Positions 32,940 through 40,940 of a DNA stretch of 64,000 nt are shown one piece after another (the first letter of the stretch is position 1; the number at the start of each line of letters is the position of its first letter). Made by a program: the position numbers and the translations under genes. This DNA is from Ilumatobacter coccineus YM16-304 (lineage in GTDB: Bacteria; Actinomycetota; Acidimicrobiia; Acidimicrobiales; Ilumatobacteraceae), in contig NC_020520.1 of the NCBI RefSeq assembly GCF_000348785.1, forward strand, positions 4,526,001-4,590,000, given 5' to 3'. The notes under the pieces are model-generated. The model was not told the DNA's origin and made no database searches. It was given only the letters and a program-made list of their open reading frames with translations.

Positions 32940-33692
32940 GTGACCCTCGATCGCGACAGCCCGATGCCCCTCTGGGCACAACTCGAAGCCGATCTCAAGA
33001 AGCGCCTCGACACCGGCGAATTCGACGATCGCTTCCCGACCGACGCCGAGTTGGTCGCCGAGTACGAGGTGAGCCGCCACACGGTGCGCGAGGCGATCCG
33101 CCACCTCAACATCTCGGGCATCCTGCGTCGCGAGCGCGGCCGCGGCACCGTCGTGAACCGGAGCGAGTTCGAGCAGCCGCTGGGTGCGCTCTACAGCCTG
33201 TTCCAGTCGGTGGAGGCGTCGGGTGCGACGCAGCGCAGTCACGTGCTGGAGTTGCGAGAAGACATCAACCCGGCGGTCGCCGAGCACCTCGGGCTCGACC
33301 CCGACACTCCCCTGTTCTTCCTCGAGCGGATCCGTTGCGCCGACGACGAGCCGTTGGCGCTCGATCGGTCGTGGCTGCCGATGAGCCTGGCCGAGCCGTT
33401 GTTGACGAGCGACTTCGGACGCACGGCGCTGTACGACGAACTCGCGGCGCGGGTCGGCGTGTCACCCGATGCCGGGTGGGAACGCATCGCGCCGATCCTG
33501 CCCACACCCGAACAGCGCAAGCTGCTCTCGATGCAGCGTGGCGAGGCGGCGTTCTCGCTCGAACGTCTCGGCACGGCCGACGGCACACCGATCGAGTGGC
33601 GCACCACGCTCATCCGCGGCGGCCGGTACCGGTTCGTCTCGAACTTCACGCGCGGCACCGCACCGTCGATGGTCGCCGCCGCGCACGACTGA
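32940..33692 (+). CDS. GntR/UTRA-family regulator, PhnF-like
   Basis: 250 residues from a GTG preceded by AAGGAG (4-base spacing). The winged helix-turn-helix is at residues 8-75 (LVAEYEVSRHTVREAIRHL), and the rest is a UTRA ligand domain with FFLERIRCADDEPLALDRSWLP in pieces. HutC/PhnF-type members sense small ligands; PhnF of mycobacteria controls phosphate and phosphonate uptake. The gene is convergent with the phosphonate transporter operon, which supports that assignment by context only. In-frame codons back to 32856 (TTG) are possible but unlikely. Confidence 0.83.
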   Translation: MTLDRDSPMPLWAQLEADLKKRLDTGEFDDRFPTDAELVAEYEVSRHTVREAIRHLNISGILRRERGRGTVVNRSEFEQPLGALYSLFQSVEASGATQRSHVLELREDINPAVAEHLGLDPDTPLFFLERIRCADDEPLALDRSWLPMSLAEPLLTSDFGRTALYDELAARVGVSPDAGWERIAPILPTPEQRKLLSMQRGEAAFSLERLGTADGTPIEWRTTLIRGGRYRFVSNFTRGTAPSMVAAAHD

Positions 33693-33702
33693 GCGCTCCG
33701 TC

Positions 33703-33723
33703 GGCGCCCGGTCGTCGGGCGCC
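33703..33723. terminator. Bidirectional terminator-like hairpin
   Basis: GGCGCCCG and CGGGCGCC form a perfect 8-bp stem with a 5-base loop between the convergent GntR and PhnE stops. No T-run is present on either side. Confidence 0.5.
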
Positions 33724-33731
33724 ACGTCGCG

Positions 33732-35555
33732 TCAGGTGATCTGGCGGTTGACCCAGTTCGACACCGCTTCGATCGCACCGACGATGACGAAGATGCAGAG
33801 GATGATGCCGCCGGTGACCTCGAAGTTGAGCGTTCGCATCGAGTTGCTCAGCATGAAGCCGATGCCGCCGGCGCCGACGATGCCGAGCACCGTGGAGGCG
33901 CGCAGGCTCATGTCGAAGATGTAGAGACCTTGGCTCACCAGCGCCGGCCACACCTGTGGCGTCACGGCGGCCGCGGTGTCTTGGAGCCGGGTCGCGCCGG
34001 CCGAGACGACGCCTTCGCGCGGGCCCGATCGGGCTTCTTCGATGGCGTCGGCGAAGAGCCGGGTGGAGAAGCCGAAGATGCCGACCGCCAGAGCGAGCGT
34101 GCCGGTTCGCGGCCCGAGCCCGAGCGCTGCGACGAACAGCACGGCCAGCACGAGTTCGGGGGTGGCGCGAACGACGATCATCACGAAGCGCGTCGCTCGG
34201 AACACCAACCGGTTCGGTGCGACGTTCGAGGCAGCGAGAAACGACAGCGGCAGCGCGAACAGCATCGCCATGAAGGTGGCTCCGAGCCCCATCGCGATCG
34301 TGTCGATCAGGTCGCTGCGGATCCGTTCGGTCCAGAAGTCGAGGTTGCTGGGCACCAGCTTCCAGAGGGTCGACGGCAGATCGACGAGCGAGGTGAAGAA
34401 CCGCCCGACGTCGATGTCGGGTAGCACGAACGACAGCAGCGTGCACAGCGCGACGCCGGCCGCGAGCAACGACAGCTTGATTCGCTCTGGGGTCCACGGC
34501 GGGGTGAGCGGCACGTCGCTCGCCGCGATCGCCGTGACCTGATCGAGGCCGGTCGGCACGCTCGTGCTCGGTGGTGTCGTCGTCGTCACGGTGTTCGGCG
34601 AGTCGTTGCGGCCGTCGAGGCGGCGGCGGATGGGACGCAGCGCCTTGGCCAACATGGTGGTGATGGCGAAGCGACCGCCGGCGCCGGCTGCGCGCTTCCC
34701 GAACGGGTCGCTGTCGCCGAGAATCGTGCGGCGCGCAGCTTGCGAGAGGAGTTCCATGGCGATGACCGCCACGACCACGACGAGGGTGACGCCGAGCAGT
34801 TCCTGATAGCGGAGGCTGCCCTGGTAGCCGCGTATGGCGAGCCCGATGCCGCCACCGCCGACGAGGCCGATGAGCGATCCTTCACGGAAGTTGATCTCGA
34901 CGCGGTAGAGCGATGTGGCGATGACCGACGGGGTCATCTGTGACCACACGCCGGAGAGGAGTTCTTGCATCCTCGATGCGCCGGTACTGGCCACGCCGTC
35001 ACGCGGGCCGAGTTCGATGTTGTCGGCGGCCGCCGAGAACAGTTTTCCGCAGAACCCGATCGAGTGGAGGCCGAGTGCGAGCACACCGGCGATCGGCCCG
35101 ATACCGAAGACGCGGACGAACACGAGGGCGAGCACGAGCGACGGGACCGCTCGCGCCAACGCGATGATCGCGCGGGCGACGCCGCTCACGATCGGGTTGC
35201 GCGCGACGTTGCGCGACGCGAGGAGCCCGAGCGGCACCGACAGCACGACGCCGATCACGGTCCCGAGGAACGCCATGAAGAAGGTGTCGAGCAGGAGTGT
35301 CAGGACCTGGCGACGATCTTCGGCCGGGATGAACGGCGGCCACATCCGCTGGAGCAGGCTCCACGTCTCGGGCCAGCCGTCGATCAGTGCGAACAGCGAC
35401 ATCTCGACGCGTCGGAGGCCCCAGATGGCGCCGATCACGAACGTCGCGGCGATGAGGTTGAGCAGGATCCGGCGTCGTGTCCACGGGGCGCGGAGGGGGA
35501 CCTCCCGAAGCGCTCGGGTCGGGTCGGCGTGGACGACGTCGGCGGTGAGCGACAT
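33732..35555 (-). CDS. phnE: Fused tandem phosphonate ABC permease (PhnE-PhnE)
   Basis: 607 residues, about twice the length of a single PhnE. Two complete permease halves lie in one frame: residues about 1-300, with VPSLVLALVFVRVFGIGPIAG and GLVGGGGIGLAI, and about 340-607, with ATPELVLAVLFVAALGLGP and GIVGAGGIGFML. A Pro/Thr-rich linker (VTTTTPPSTSVPTG) joins them. PhnE normally forms a dimer of identical or paired subunits, so the fusion would supply the whole channel. The ATG shares one base with the phnC stop (TGATG). Confidence 0.9.
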   Translation of the reverse strand: MSLTADVVHADPTRALREVPLRAPWTRRRILLNLIAATFVIGAIWGLRRVEMSLFALIDGWPETWSLLQRMWPPFIPAEDRRQVLTLLLDTFFMAFLGTVIGVVLSVPLGLLASRNVARNPIVSGVARAIIALARAVPSLVLALVFVRVFGIGPIAGVLALGLHSIGFCGKLFSAAADNIELGPRDGVASTGASRMQELLSGVWSQMTPSVIATSLYRVEINFREGSLIGLVGGGGIGLAIRGYQGSLRYQELLGVTLVVVVAVIAMELLSQAARRTILGDSDPFGKRAAGAGGRFAITTMLAKALRPIRRRLDGRNDSPNTVTTTTPPSTSVPTGLDQVTAIAASDVPLTPPWTPERIKLSLLAAGVALCTLLSFVLPDIDVGRFFTSLVDLPSTLWKLVPSNLDFWTERIRSDLIDTIAMGLGATFMAMLFALPLSFLAASNVAPNRLVFRATRFVMIVVRATPELVLAVLFVAALGLGPRTGTLALAVGIFGFSTRLFADAIEEARSGPREGVVSAGATRLQDTAAAVTPQVWPALVSQGLYIFDMSLRASTVLGIVGAGGIGFMLSNSMRTLNFEVTGGIILCIFVIVGAIEAVSNWVNRQIT

Positions 35556-36385
35556 CAGGCCGGAATCCGCGCCGGGAGCTGTTCGATGGCGTACTCGTCG
35601 AGCTTCGCGCCGGTCGGGTCGAGGCGCCGGTACACCTCCATGATGCGGGCGTGATCGACCGAGCCGTCGACCGGGCTGTCGAGGACGACCTTCCCGTCGC
35701 GGAGCCCGAGCAGTCGGTGGGCCCAGTCGATCGCGAGGTCGACCTGGTGCAGGCTGCACAGCACGGTGATGTTGTCTTCGACGCAGCACCGGAACAGCAC
35801 GTCCATCACCTGTCCCGAGATCTCGGGGTCGAGCGATGCCACGGGTTCGTCGGCGAGGACGATGCGGGGTTGCTGCATGAGCGTGCGGGCGATGGCGATG
35901 CGCTGCTGCTGACCTCCCGAGAGCGTGTCGGTGCGCTGCCAGGCGCGATCGGCGAGGCCGACACGGTCGAGTTGTTCGATCGCTCGGCGGCGGAGCGCCT
36001 TGGGATACATGCGGGCCCCGAAGCGCGGGCCCCGGAGCGTGCCGAGCGCTCCGGTGAGGACGTTCTCGATGCAGCTGAGTCGTCCGACGATGTTGAACTG
36101 CTGGAACACGAAGCCGACGTCGCGTCGGAGGTGTTGGAGGTCTCGGCCCGACGCGGCGACCACGTCGGTGCCGAGCACCTCGACCGATCCGGCGGTCGGT
36201 TGGTGCAGCCCGTTGAGATGTCGGAGCAGGGTCGACTTGCCCGATCCGGAGAGGCCGATGATGACGAGGAGTTGTCCTTCGGGGACGGTGAAGCTCACGT
36301 CGTCGAGGGCGACGACGCCGCCGCCGTCGAACTCCTTGCGGAGGCCGCTCACCGTGACGACATCGGGACGTTCGGTCTGGTTCAT
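35555..36385 (-). CDS. phnC: Phosphonate ABC transporter ATPase
   Basis: 276 residues. Walker A GLSGSGKST, Q-loop FVFQQFNIVGRLS, signature LSGGQQQRIAIARTL and Walker B IVLADEPVASLD are all intact. The FNIVGRLS and TGALG stretches are typical of PhnC. AGGAG lies before the ATG at 36385. The in-frame leader upstream is made of translated 24-base repeats (FFPPASPT-type) and is not part of the protein. It powers the fused PhnE permease. Confidence 0.93.
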   Translation of the reverse strand: MNQTERPDVVTVSGLRKEFDGGGVVALDDVSFTVPEGQLLVIIGLSGSGKSTLLRHLNGLHQPTAGSVEVLGTDVVAASGRDLQHLRRDVGFVFQQFNIVGRLSCIENVLTGALGTLRGPRFGARMYPKALRRRAIEQLDRVGLADRAWQRTDTLSGGQQQRIAIARTLMQQPRIVLADEPVASLDPEISGQVMDVLFRCCVEDNITVLCSLHQVDLAIDWAHRLLGLRDGKVVLDSPVDGSVDHARIMEVYRRLDPTGAKLDEYAIEQLPARIPA

Positions 36386-36416
36386 GGGGTGCTCCTGCAG
36401 TGGTGTGTTCTGGATC

Positions 36417-36488
36417 GGGCTGGCGGGCGGGAAGAGAGTCGGGCCGGCGGGCGGGAAGAGAGTCGGGCTGGCGGGCGGGAAGAACGCC
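36417..36488 (-). repeat. Three 24-base tandem repeats between phnD and phnC
   Basis: Units at 36417-36440, 36441-36464 and 36465-36488 share a GGCGGGCGGGAAGA core and differ at one to a few positions. They lie in the 218-base phnD-phnC gap and could form GC-rich RNA structure that lowers phnC expression relative to phnD. Confidence 0.8.
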
Positions 36489-36603
36489 GTGCCGGAGGGT
36501 GGCTGCCGTGACGGCTTGCGGCGCCCGCGATGGCCGGGGGAGAGGACCATCGCGGGCGCCGGAACTGGAGCCGAGGGGTGTCACCGAGTGGTGACGACGA
36601 ACC

Positions 36604-37788
36604 TCAGCTCTCGCACTTGGAGGCGCCGGTGATCTCGCACACCTGGCGGATGCCGTCGTAGAAGGAGTCGTCCTTGGCGACGAAGCCCCAGGTGTCGGCT
36701 TCGTCGGCGAAGGCGCAGTCGTTCTCTTCGAGCGTGCCCGAGCAGTAGCCGTTGGCGATCGCCCAGTCGGCGTTGACCTTGGTGGTGACGACCTCTTGGT
36801 AGGCGGCGATGAAGTCGGCGGGCAGCGCGTTGCTGATCGCCATCGGGGCGCCGGAGATCGTCTGGCTCTTCCACACGATCTTGAGTTCGGCCTCGGCTTC
36901 GTTGACGGTCTCGTCTTCGAGGGTGTCGATGACGCCGGAGATGTCACCGTTGTCGATGAGCTGGGTGGTCACCATCGAGTCGTAGGCGAACCCGCCGTCG
37001 CAGTCGCCGTTGGCGACCGAGATCGCTGCTGCATCGTGTCCACCGGCGAAGGTGGGGTTGATGTCGGTCGAGGTCTCCGACGGGTCGATGCCGGCGGCGA
37101 GGAGGCCTTCGGACGGGAACAGGAAGCCCGAGGTGGAGCCCGGGTCGACGAAGCAGATGTTCTTGCCGGCGAAGTCTTCGATCGAGTTGATCTCGTCGTT
37201 GTCGGCCTGGGTGAGGGCGTAGCTGCGGTAGCCGGGCTCGATGTCGGGTCCTTCGGTCATGACGCCGGCGACGCTGATGTCGGCGCCGTTGCTGGTGGCG
37301 ATGACGTACGAGAAGCCACCGAACTGGGCGACGTCGATGCGGTTGGCGATGATGCCTTCGATCACGCCGGCGTAGTCGGTCGCCTGGAAGAACTCGATCT
37401 CGTCGAGCTGGAGTTCGTCTTCGAGGATGGCCTTGGTGGTGGCGAAGTCGGCTTCGAGGCTCGACGCGTTCTCGGCCGGCACGGCGCCGAACGAGAGCGA
37501 GGTCGGCCAGTCGGCGGGACGCTCGGCTTCTTCGGCCGGCGCTGCTGCCGGCTCTTCGGCGGGCGCCTCCTCGGCGGGTGCTGCTGCCGGCTCTTCGGCG
37601 GGCGCTTCTTCGGCGGGCGCTTCTGCCGGCTCGTCGGCGGCGGCCGCGACGGGAGCGACCTCGGCATCGGCCGGGGCGGCGGCCTCGTCGTCGCTGCCGC
37701 ACGCGGCGGCGATCAGGGCCAGAGAGGCGATGGCACCGGTGGCCTGAACCAGGCGGCGGCGGGGAGTGTGGTTGGCAGAGTTGTTCAC
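36604..37788 (-). CDS. phnD: Phosphate/phosphonate-binding lipoprotein
   Basis: 394 residues from a GTG. The signal peptide has RRR and ends in lipobox IAAAC (Cys30). A long linker of repeated Ala/Glu/Pro blocks (about residues 35-90) precedes the PhnD-type domain: FGAVPAENASSLEADF, DYAGVIEGIIANRIDVAQFGG, and ICFVDPGSTSGFLFPSEGLL. PhnD family members bind phosphonates, phosphite or similar oxyanions. It is the first gene of the transporter operon. TAGACA lies 7 bases before the GTG, a near match to the leaderless pattern, and a palindrome lies just upstream. Confidence 0.92.
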   Translation of the reverse strand: MNNSANHTPRRRLVQATGAIASLALIAAACGSDDEAAAPADAEVAPVAAAADEPAEAPAEEAPAEEPAAAPAEEAPAEEPAAAPAEEAERPADWPTSLSFGAVPAENASSLEADFATTKAILEDELQLDEIEFFQATDYAGVIEGIIANRIDVAQFGGFSYVIATSNGADISVAGVMTEGPDIEPGYRSYALTQADNDEINSIEDFAGKNICFVDPGSTSGFLFPSEGLLAAGIDPSETSTDINPTFAGGHDAAAISVANGDCDGGFAYDSMVTTQLIDNGDISGVIDTLEDETVNEAEAELKIVWKSQTISGAPMAISNALPADFIAAYQEVVTTKVNADWAIANGYCSGTLEENDCAFADEADTWGFVAKDDSFYDGIRQVCEITGASKCES

Positions 37789-37815
37789 GACTCAGTGTCT
37801 AAGCACCCGACTTGA

Positions 37816-37829
37816 ACGCAAGGTTGCGT
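37816..37829 (-). promoter_or_regulatory. Palindrome upstream of phnD
   Basis: ACGCAA-GG-TTGCGT is a perfect 6-bp inverted repeat about 28-41 bases before the phnD GTG. It is placed where a regulator could cover the -35 region. The GntR protein at 32940 or a phosphate regulator could be its partner. Confidence 0.4.
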
Positions 37830-37886
37830 GCAGGCGGACAGCAGAGGGCGATGCTGCGAACAGTCGTCGACACCCCCGTTCCCGCC

Positions 37887-37960
37887 GCTTGTTTCCTTCG
37901 GACCGGGTCGAAAAGAAACAAGCGGTTGTTTCCTTCGGACCGGGTCGAAAAGAAACAAGC
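37887..37960. repeat. Tandem palindromic elements, copy pair B
   Basis: Two head-to-tail units of about 37 bases (37887-37923 and 37924-37960) start GCTTGTTTCC or GGTTGTTTCC and end GAAACAAGC, with an 18-bp imperfect stem around a central G. They are the reverse orientation of the units at 27934-28020. Confidence 0.85.
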
Positions 37961-37981
37961 GGCGCGGCGCGTGCGTGGTGG

Positions 37982-38974
37982 CTACGCGAGTGAGTCGAGG
38001 GTGCCGGCGGCCGACTCGCCGCTGGCGGTGACCGTGAGGATCTCGGCACCGGAGTCGGTGACGAGCACGGTGTGTTCGAACTGCGCCGACGGGCGGTTGT
38101 CGTCGGCGTGCTCGGTCCAGCCGTCGGCAGCCTGATGGAAGGTGGGGCGACCGGACGTGAGCATCGGTTCGATGGTGAAGGTCATGCCGGGCACGACGAT
38201 GACGTCGTCAAAGCGGTCGATGTGGTGCGACACGTGCGGGTCGGCGTGGAAGGTCGCTCCGATGCCGTGGCCGCCGTACTCACGGATGACGGAGTAGCCG
38301 CGAGACGCAGCAAACGGTTCGATCGCTTCGGCGATCAGCTGCAGACGGTCGAAGGGGCGAATGGCGGCGATGCCGCGCAAGGTCGCCTCGCGGGTCGTGT
38401 CGACCAAGCCGGCGATGGCCGGGACGGGGGTGCCCGCATGGAACGTGGCGGAGGTGTCGCCGTGCATGCCATCGATGTAGGCGGTGACGTCGATGTTGAC
38501 GATGTCGCCGTCGGCGAGCGGACGGTCGTCGGGGATGCCGTGGCAGATGACGCCGTTGACCGACGTACAGATCGACTTCGTGTAGCCCTTGTAGTGCAGG
38601 TCGCTCGGATAGGCGCCGAGTTCGACGTAGATGTCGTGCGCGATCGCGTCGAGTTCGTCGGTGGTCACGCCGACGGCGACGTGCTCCCCGGTGCGGATGA
38701 GCACTTCGGCAGCGACGGCGCAGGCGTGTCGATGTCGCGCCAGCGAGTCGGCGTCGTGGATCTGCGGGGCGCGCGACGTGCCGACCACGCCGTTGGTGAC
38801 GTAGTCGGGCCGCGCGATCGTGTCGGGGACGGGCCGCGGCGGCGAGACGGTGCCGAGTTCGACGGGCGCGAGGTCGAGCGCCCGCTGGTCGCCGTGGCAG
38901 CGCTTGTACTTGCCACCGCTGCCGCACCAGCACCGGTCGTTCGCCTTGAGCTTCATCCGCGTCATCGTTGCCAT
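37982..38974 (-). CDS. map: Methionine aminopeptidase with N-terminal SEC-C zinc motif
   Basis: 330 residues. An SEC-C metal motif (CWCGSGGKYKRCHG) occupies the first 30 residues, as in MetAP1c enzymes. The pita-bread catalytic domain follows with metal ligands in NIDVTAYIDGMHGDTSATF, EYGGHGIGATFH, TFTIEPML and QFEHTVLV. It removes initiator methionine. TAGACT lies 6 bases before the ATG at 38974, so it is probably leaderless. It is divergent from a small HTH gene. Many actinobacteria carry two map genes, so this may be the second one. Confidence 0.93.
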   Translation of the reverse strand: MATMTRMKLKANDRCWCGSGGKYKRCHGDQRALDLAPVELGTVSPPRPVPDTIARPDYVTNGVVGTSRAPQIHDADSLARHRHACAVAAEVLIRTGEHVAVGVTTDELDAIAHDIYVELGAYPSDLHYKGYTKSICTSVNGVICHGIPDDRPLADGDIVNIDVTAYIDGMHGDTSATFHAGTPVPAIAGLVDTTREATLRGIAAIRPFDRLQLIAEAIEPFAASRGYSVIREYGGHGIGATFHADPHVSHHIDRFDDVIVVPGMTFTIEPMLTSGRPTFHQAADGWTEHADDNRPSAQFEHTVLVTDSGAEILTVTASGESAAGTLDSLA

Positions 38975-38980
38975 CGCGGC

Positions 38981-39033
38981 AGTCTATGGGCGTAGACGCT
39001 CGATGTCTACGGGTGGAGACGCGTGGGTATGCT
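38981..39033. promoter_or_regulatory. Divergent leaderless promoters with GTAGAC inverted repeat
   Basis: GTAGAC (38992-38997) and GTCTAC (39005-39010) are separated by 7 bases, between TAGACT for map (minus, 38986-38981) and TATGCT for the HTH gene (plus, 39028-39033). A further GGAGACGC half-site lies at about 39015. The site could serve the small HTH protein. Confidence 0.5.
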
Positions 39034-39039
39034 GACGTC

Positions 39040-39237
39040 GTGGCGCCGATGGTGAACACCGACGAACTGATCGACTCCCGAGAGCTCGCGTCGATGCTCG
39101 GCCTCGCGCATCCCAACAGCGTGAGCCTGTACCAGCGTCGCTACGCCGACATGCCGCGCCCGGTGGTCGATCTCGGTACGGGCCGCCCTCGGTTGTGGCT
39201 GCGTCCGGCGATCGTCGACTGGATCGAACGCCGCTGA
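39040..39237 (+). CDS. Small helix-turn-helix protein
   Basis: 65 residues from GTG (62 from the ATG at 39049). IDSRELASMLGLAHPNSVSLYQRRY is a MerR/AlpA-like helix-turn-helix, followed by RPRLWLRPAIVDWIERR, the typical C-terminal wing. TATGCT exactly 6 bases before the GTG supports the GTG start. It may regulate itself and the divergent map gene, or may be an excisionase-like remnant, although no mobile element is visible. Single HTH proteins of this kind are common orphans in actinobacteria. Confidence 0.72.
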   Translation: MAPMVNTDELIDSRELASMLGLAHPNSVSLYQRRYADMPRPVVDLGTGRPRLWLRPAIVDWIERR

Positions 39238-39264
39238 CTCGCCCGCCGCGTCAGCCGCGGCTGG

Positions 39265-40779
39265 TCACGCTGCCGACGGCTTGACGACGCACTCGATGAG
39301 CGTGCGGAAGGTGTCGAGCGACACCGTCGGCGCGTTGTCGACCTTTGCCAGGTCGTCCCATCGACGCAGATCGACGGCGGTCTCGAACCCGTCGAGCGCT
39401 TCGAACTCGGCGACCTCGTCGTCGGTCATCGGCCCGCCCTGCACCTCGAGGCTGCGCTTCGAGGCCTCCGAGAGCCCGTCTCGATAGGTGGGATCGACGG
39501 CGCAGAGGTACCGCTTGGCCGGCACGTGGAGCCGGATCGGTTCGGTCACGGCGGGGCCGAACCAGTTGGCGAGAAAGCGAGCGCCGACGTCTTCGTGGTG
39601 GAGGTCGCGAGCGAGGAAGTCGCCGTTGCCGTCGTGTTCGTCGACGAGCAGGTGACCGATGTCGTGGAGGAAGGCAGCGACGATCGCGTCGGCCGAGGCG
39701 CGGTGGTCCATCGCCTGGCCGCCCGACTGGAGCGCGTGGGCGAGTTGGCTCACGACTTCGTCGTAATGGCTGTCGCCGCGACGCTCGTAGAGGTCGACGA
39801 TGGCCGCCGCCACGTCGGAGGCGGTGCGCAGGTGCATCCACGGAACGGGAGCGCCACCCGCACCGCGCTCTTGGTTCACGGTGCGCTGTTCGTCCATGTC
39901 GTGCTGTTCGGTCATGGCGTCGTGTCCTCTGTCAGGCTGCTCGTCGTTCCGGTGCTCGTCGTCACGGTGCTCGTCGTTGCGGTGCTCGTCGTTCCGGGGC
40001 TGGTCGTCGCTCACCGCTCGCCCGAGGAAGTGGCCGATGGTGCTCACGCGCGCTCGGTCGTCGCCCACATGATGGCGCAGCCGGTCGATCTTGTCGGCGT
40101 AGTACGCGCTGCGCAGGTCACCGTCGGCCGCCGCGTTGTAGGTGAGGAAGAGCGCCCGCCGCGACGACGTCGAGGTGTTCGGGCCGCTGCGATGGGGTGT
40201 GCGGCTGTGGAACCAGAGCACGTCGCCGGCGCGCATCTCGACCGGTTGCCATGTGAGCGCTCGCTCGGCCGACGGGGGCAGGCAGCCGTCGCCGTCGTCG
40301 ACGATCAGTTCGTGATGACACCCGGCGACGACGTCGAGGCAGCCGTTGTCGATCGTGGCGTCGTCGATCGCCACCATGCAGGTGAGGTGCGTTCCGACGA
40401 AGCGGTAGGCGGCGGCGTCCTGGTGCGGGGCGAACCCGGCGCCGCCCGGCAGCTTGTGGTTGATCTTCTCCTTGTAGAGCACGACGGGTTCGCCGAGCAA
40501 TTGCTCGCCAGCTCGGCTGATCGGTCCGTCGAGGATCAGTGCGCCGAGTTCGGGGTGCACGGTGGCGAAGTGTTCGGTTCGTGCGAGTGCCGGCCCGTGG
40601 TCGGTCATCTCGTGGTGCTGGAGGAGTCGCTCGTCGTCGGAGTGGGCGACGTCGTCGGCCCAGGTCGCGAGGCGTTCGCGGACCTCGGGGGTGAGCAGAT
40701 CGGGCAGGTGGACGTAGCCGTGTCGCCGCCATCGTTCGAGCGTCGCGGCATCGAGGACCCGTTCGACGGTCGAGGTCAT
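39265..40779 (-). CDS. Fused PhnY-like dioxygenase and PhnZ-like HD-domain oxidase
   Basis: 504 residues. Residues 1-255 are a PhyH-type Fe(II)/2-oxoglutarate dioxygenase (His119-x-Asp121 in FAPHQDAAAYRF, distal His196 in RTPHRSGPN, Arg in SSRRALFLTYN). Residues 315-504 are an HD domain of the PhnZ type (SQLAHALQ, AAFLHDIGHLL, QGGPMTDDE, LRRWDDLAK). A charged repeat linker of Asn-Asp-Glu-His-Arg units joins them. In the PhnY/PhnZ pathway 2-aminoethylphosphonate is hydroxylated and then cleaved to glycine and phosphate by a diiron oxidase. Both steps are here in one chain, near a phosphonate importer. GTG at 40818 is an alternative start. Confidence 0.85.
   Translation of the reverse strand: MTSTVERVLDAATLERWRRHGYVHLPDLLTPEVRERLATWADDVAHSDDERLLQHHEMTDHGPALARTEHFATVHPELGALILDGPISRAGEQLLGEPVVLYKEKINHKLPGGAGFAPHQDAAAYRFVGTHLTCMVAIDDATIDNGCLDVVAGCHHELIVDDGDGCLPPSAERALTWQPVEMRAGDVLWFHSRTPHRSGPNTSTSSRRALFLTYNAAADGDLRSAYYADKIDRLRHHVGDDRARVSTIGHFLGRAVSDDQPRNDEHRNDEHRDDEHRNDEQPDRGHDAMTEQHDMDEQRTVNQERGAGGAPVPWMHLRTASDVAAAIVDLYERRGDSHYDEVVSQLAHALQSGGQAMDHRASADAIVAAFLHDIGHLLVDEHDGNGDFLARDLHHEDVGARFLANWFGPAVTEPIRLHVPAKRYLCAVDPTYRDGLSEASKRSLEVQGGPMTDDEVAEFEALDGFETAVDLRRWDDLAKVDNAPTVSLDTFRTLIECVVKPSAA
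39941..40010 (-). repeat. 15-base repeats in the PhnY-PhnZ linker
   Basis: Four to five near-copies of a GCTCGTCGTTCCGGT-type unit encode the Asn-Asp-Glu-His-Arg pentads. Downstream in the same frame are an ATG at 39915 and further Met codons that could have been the original start of a separate PhnZ gene. Confidence 0.75.
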
Positions 40780-40940
40780 GGCATCGATGTTGGTGGGCTG
40801 GACCGTCGGTGAACTCACGTGCTCAGCGTCGCGAGACGAGGTGTGGGGAACACGACGGGACGGCGACGCGCGGGTGAAGCCTGCCTGAACACTCGGTGCC
40901 ACGAGTCCACCGCGCAGAGTGCGCGCTTAGCGTCGGCGTC

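Noticed and set aside
33732-36947. 1071-codon frame suggesting a giant permease protein
   Set aside because: The first 464 codons overlap phnC and phnD in another frame; the real gene starts at 35555 with TGATG coupling.
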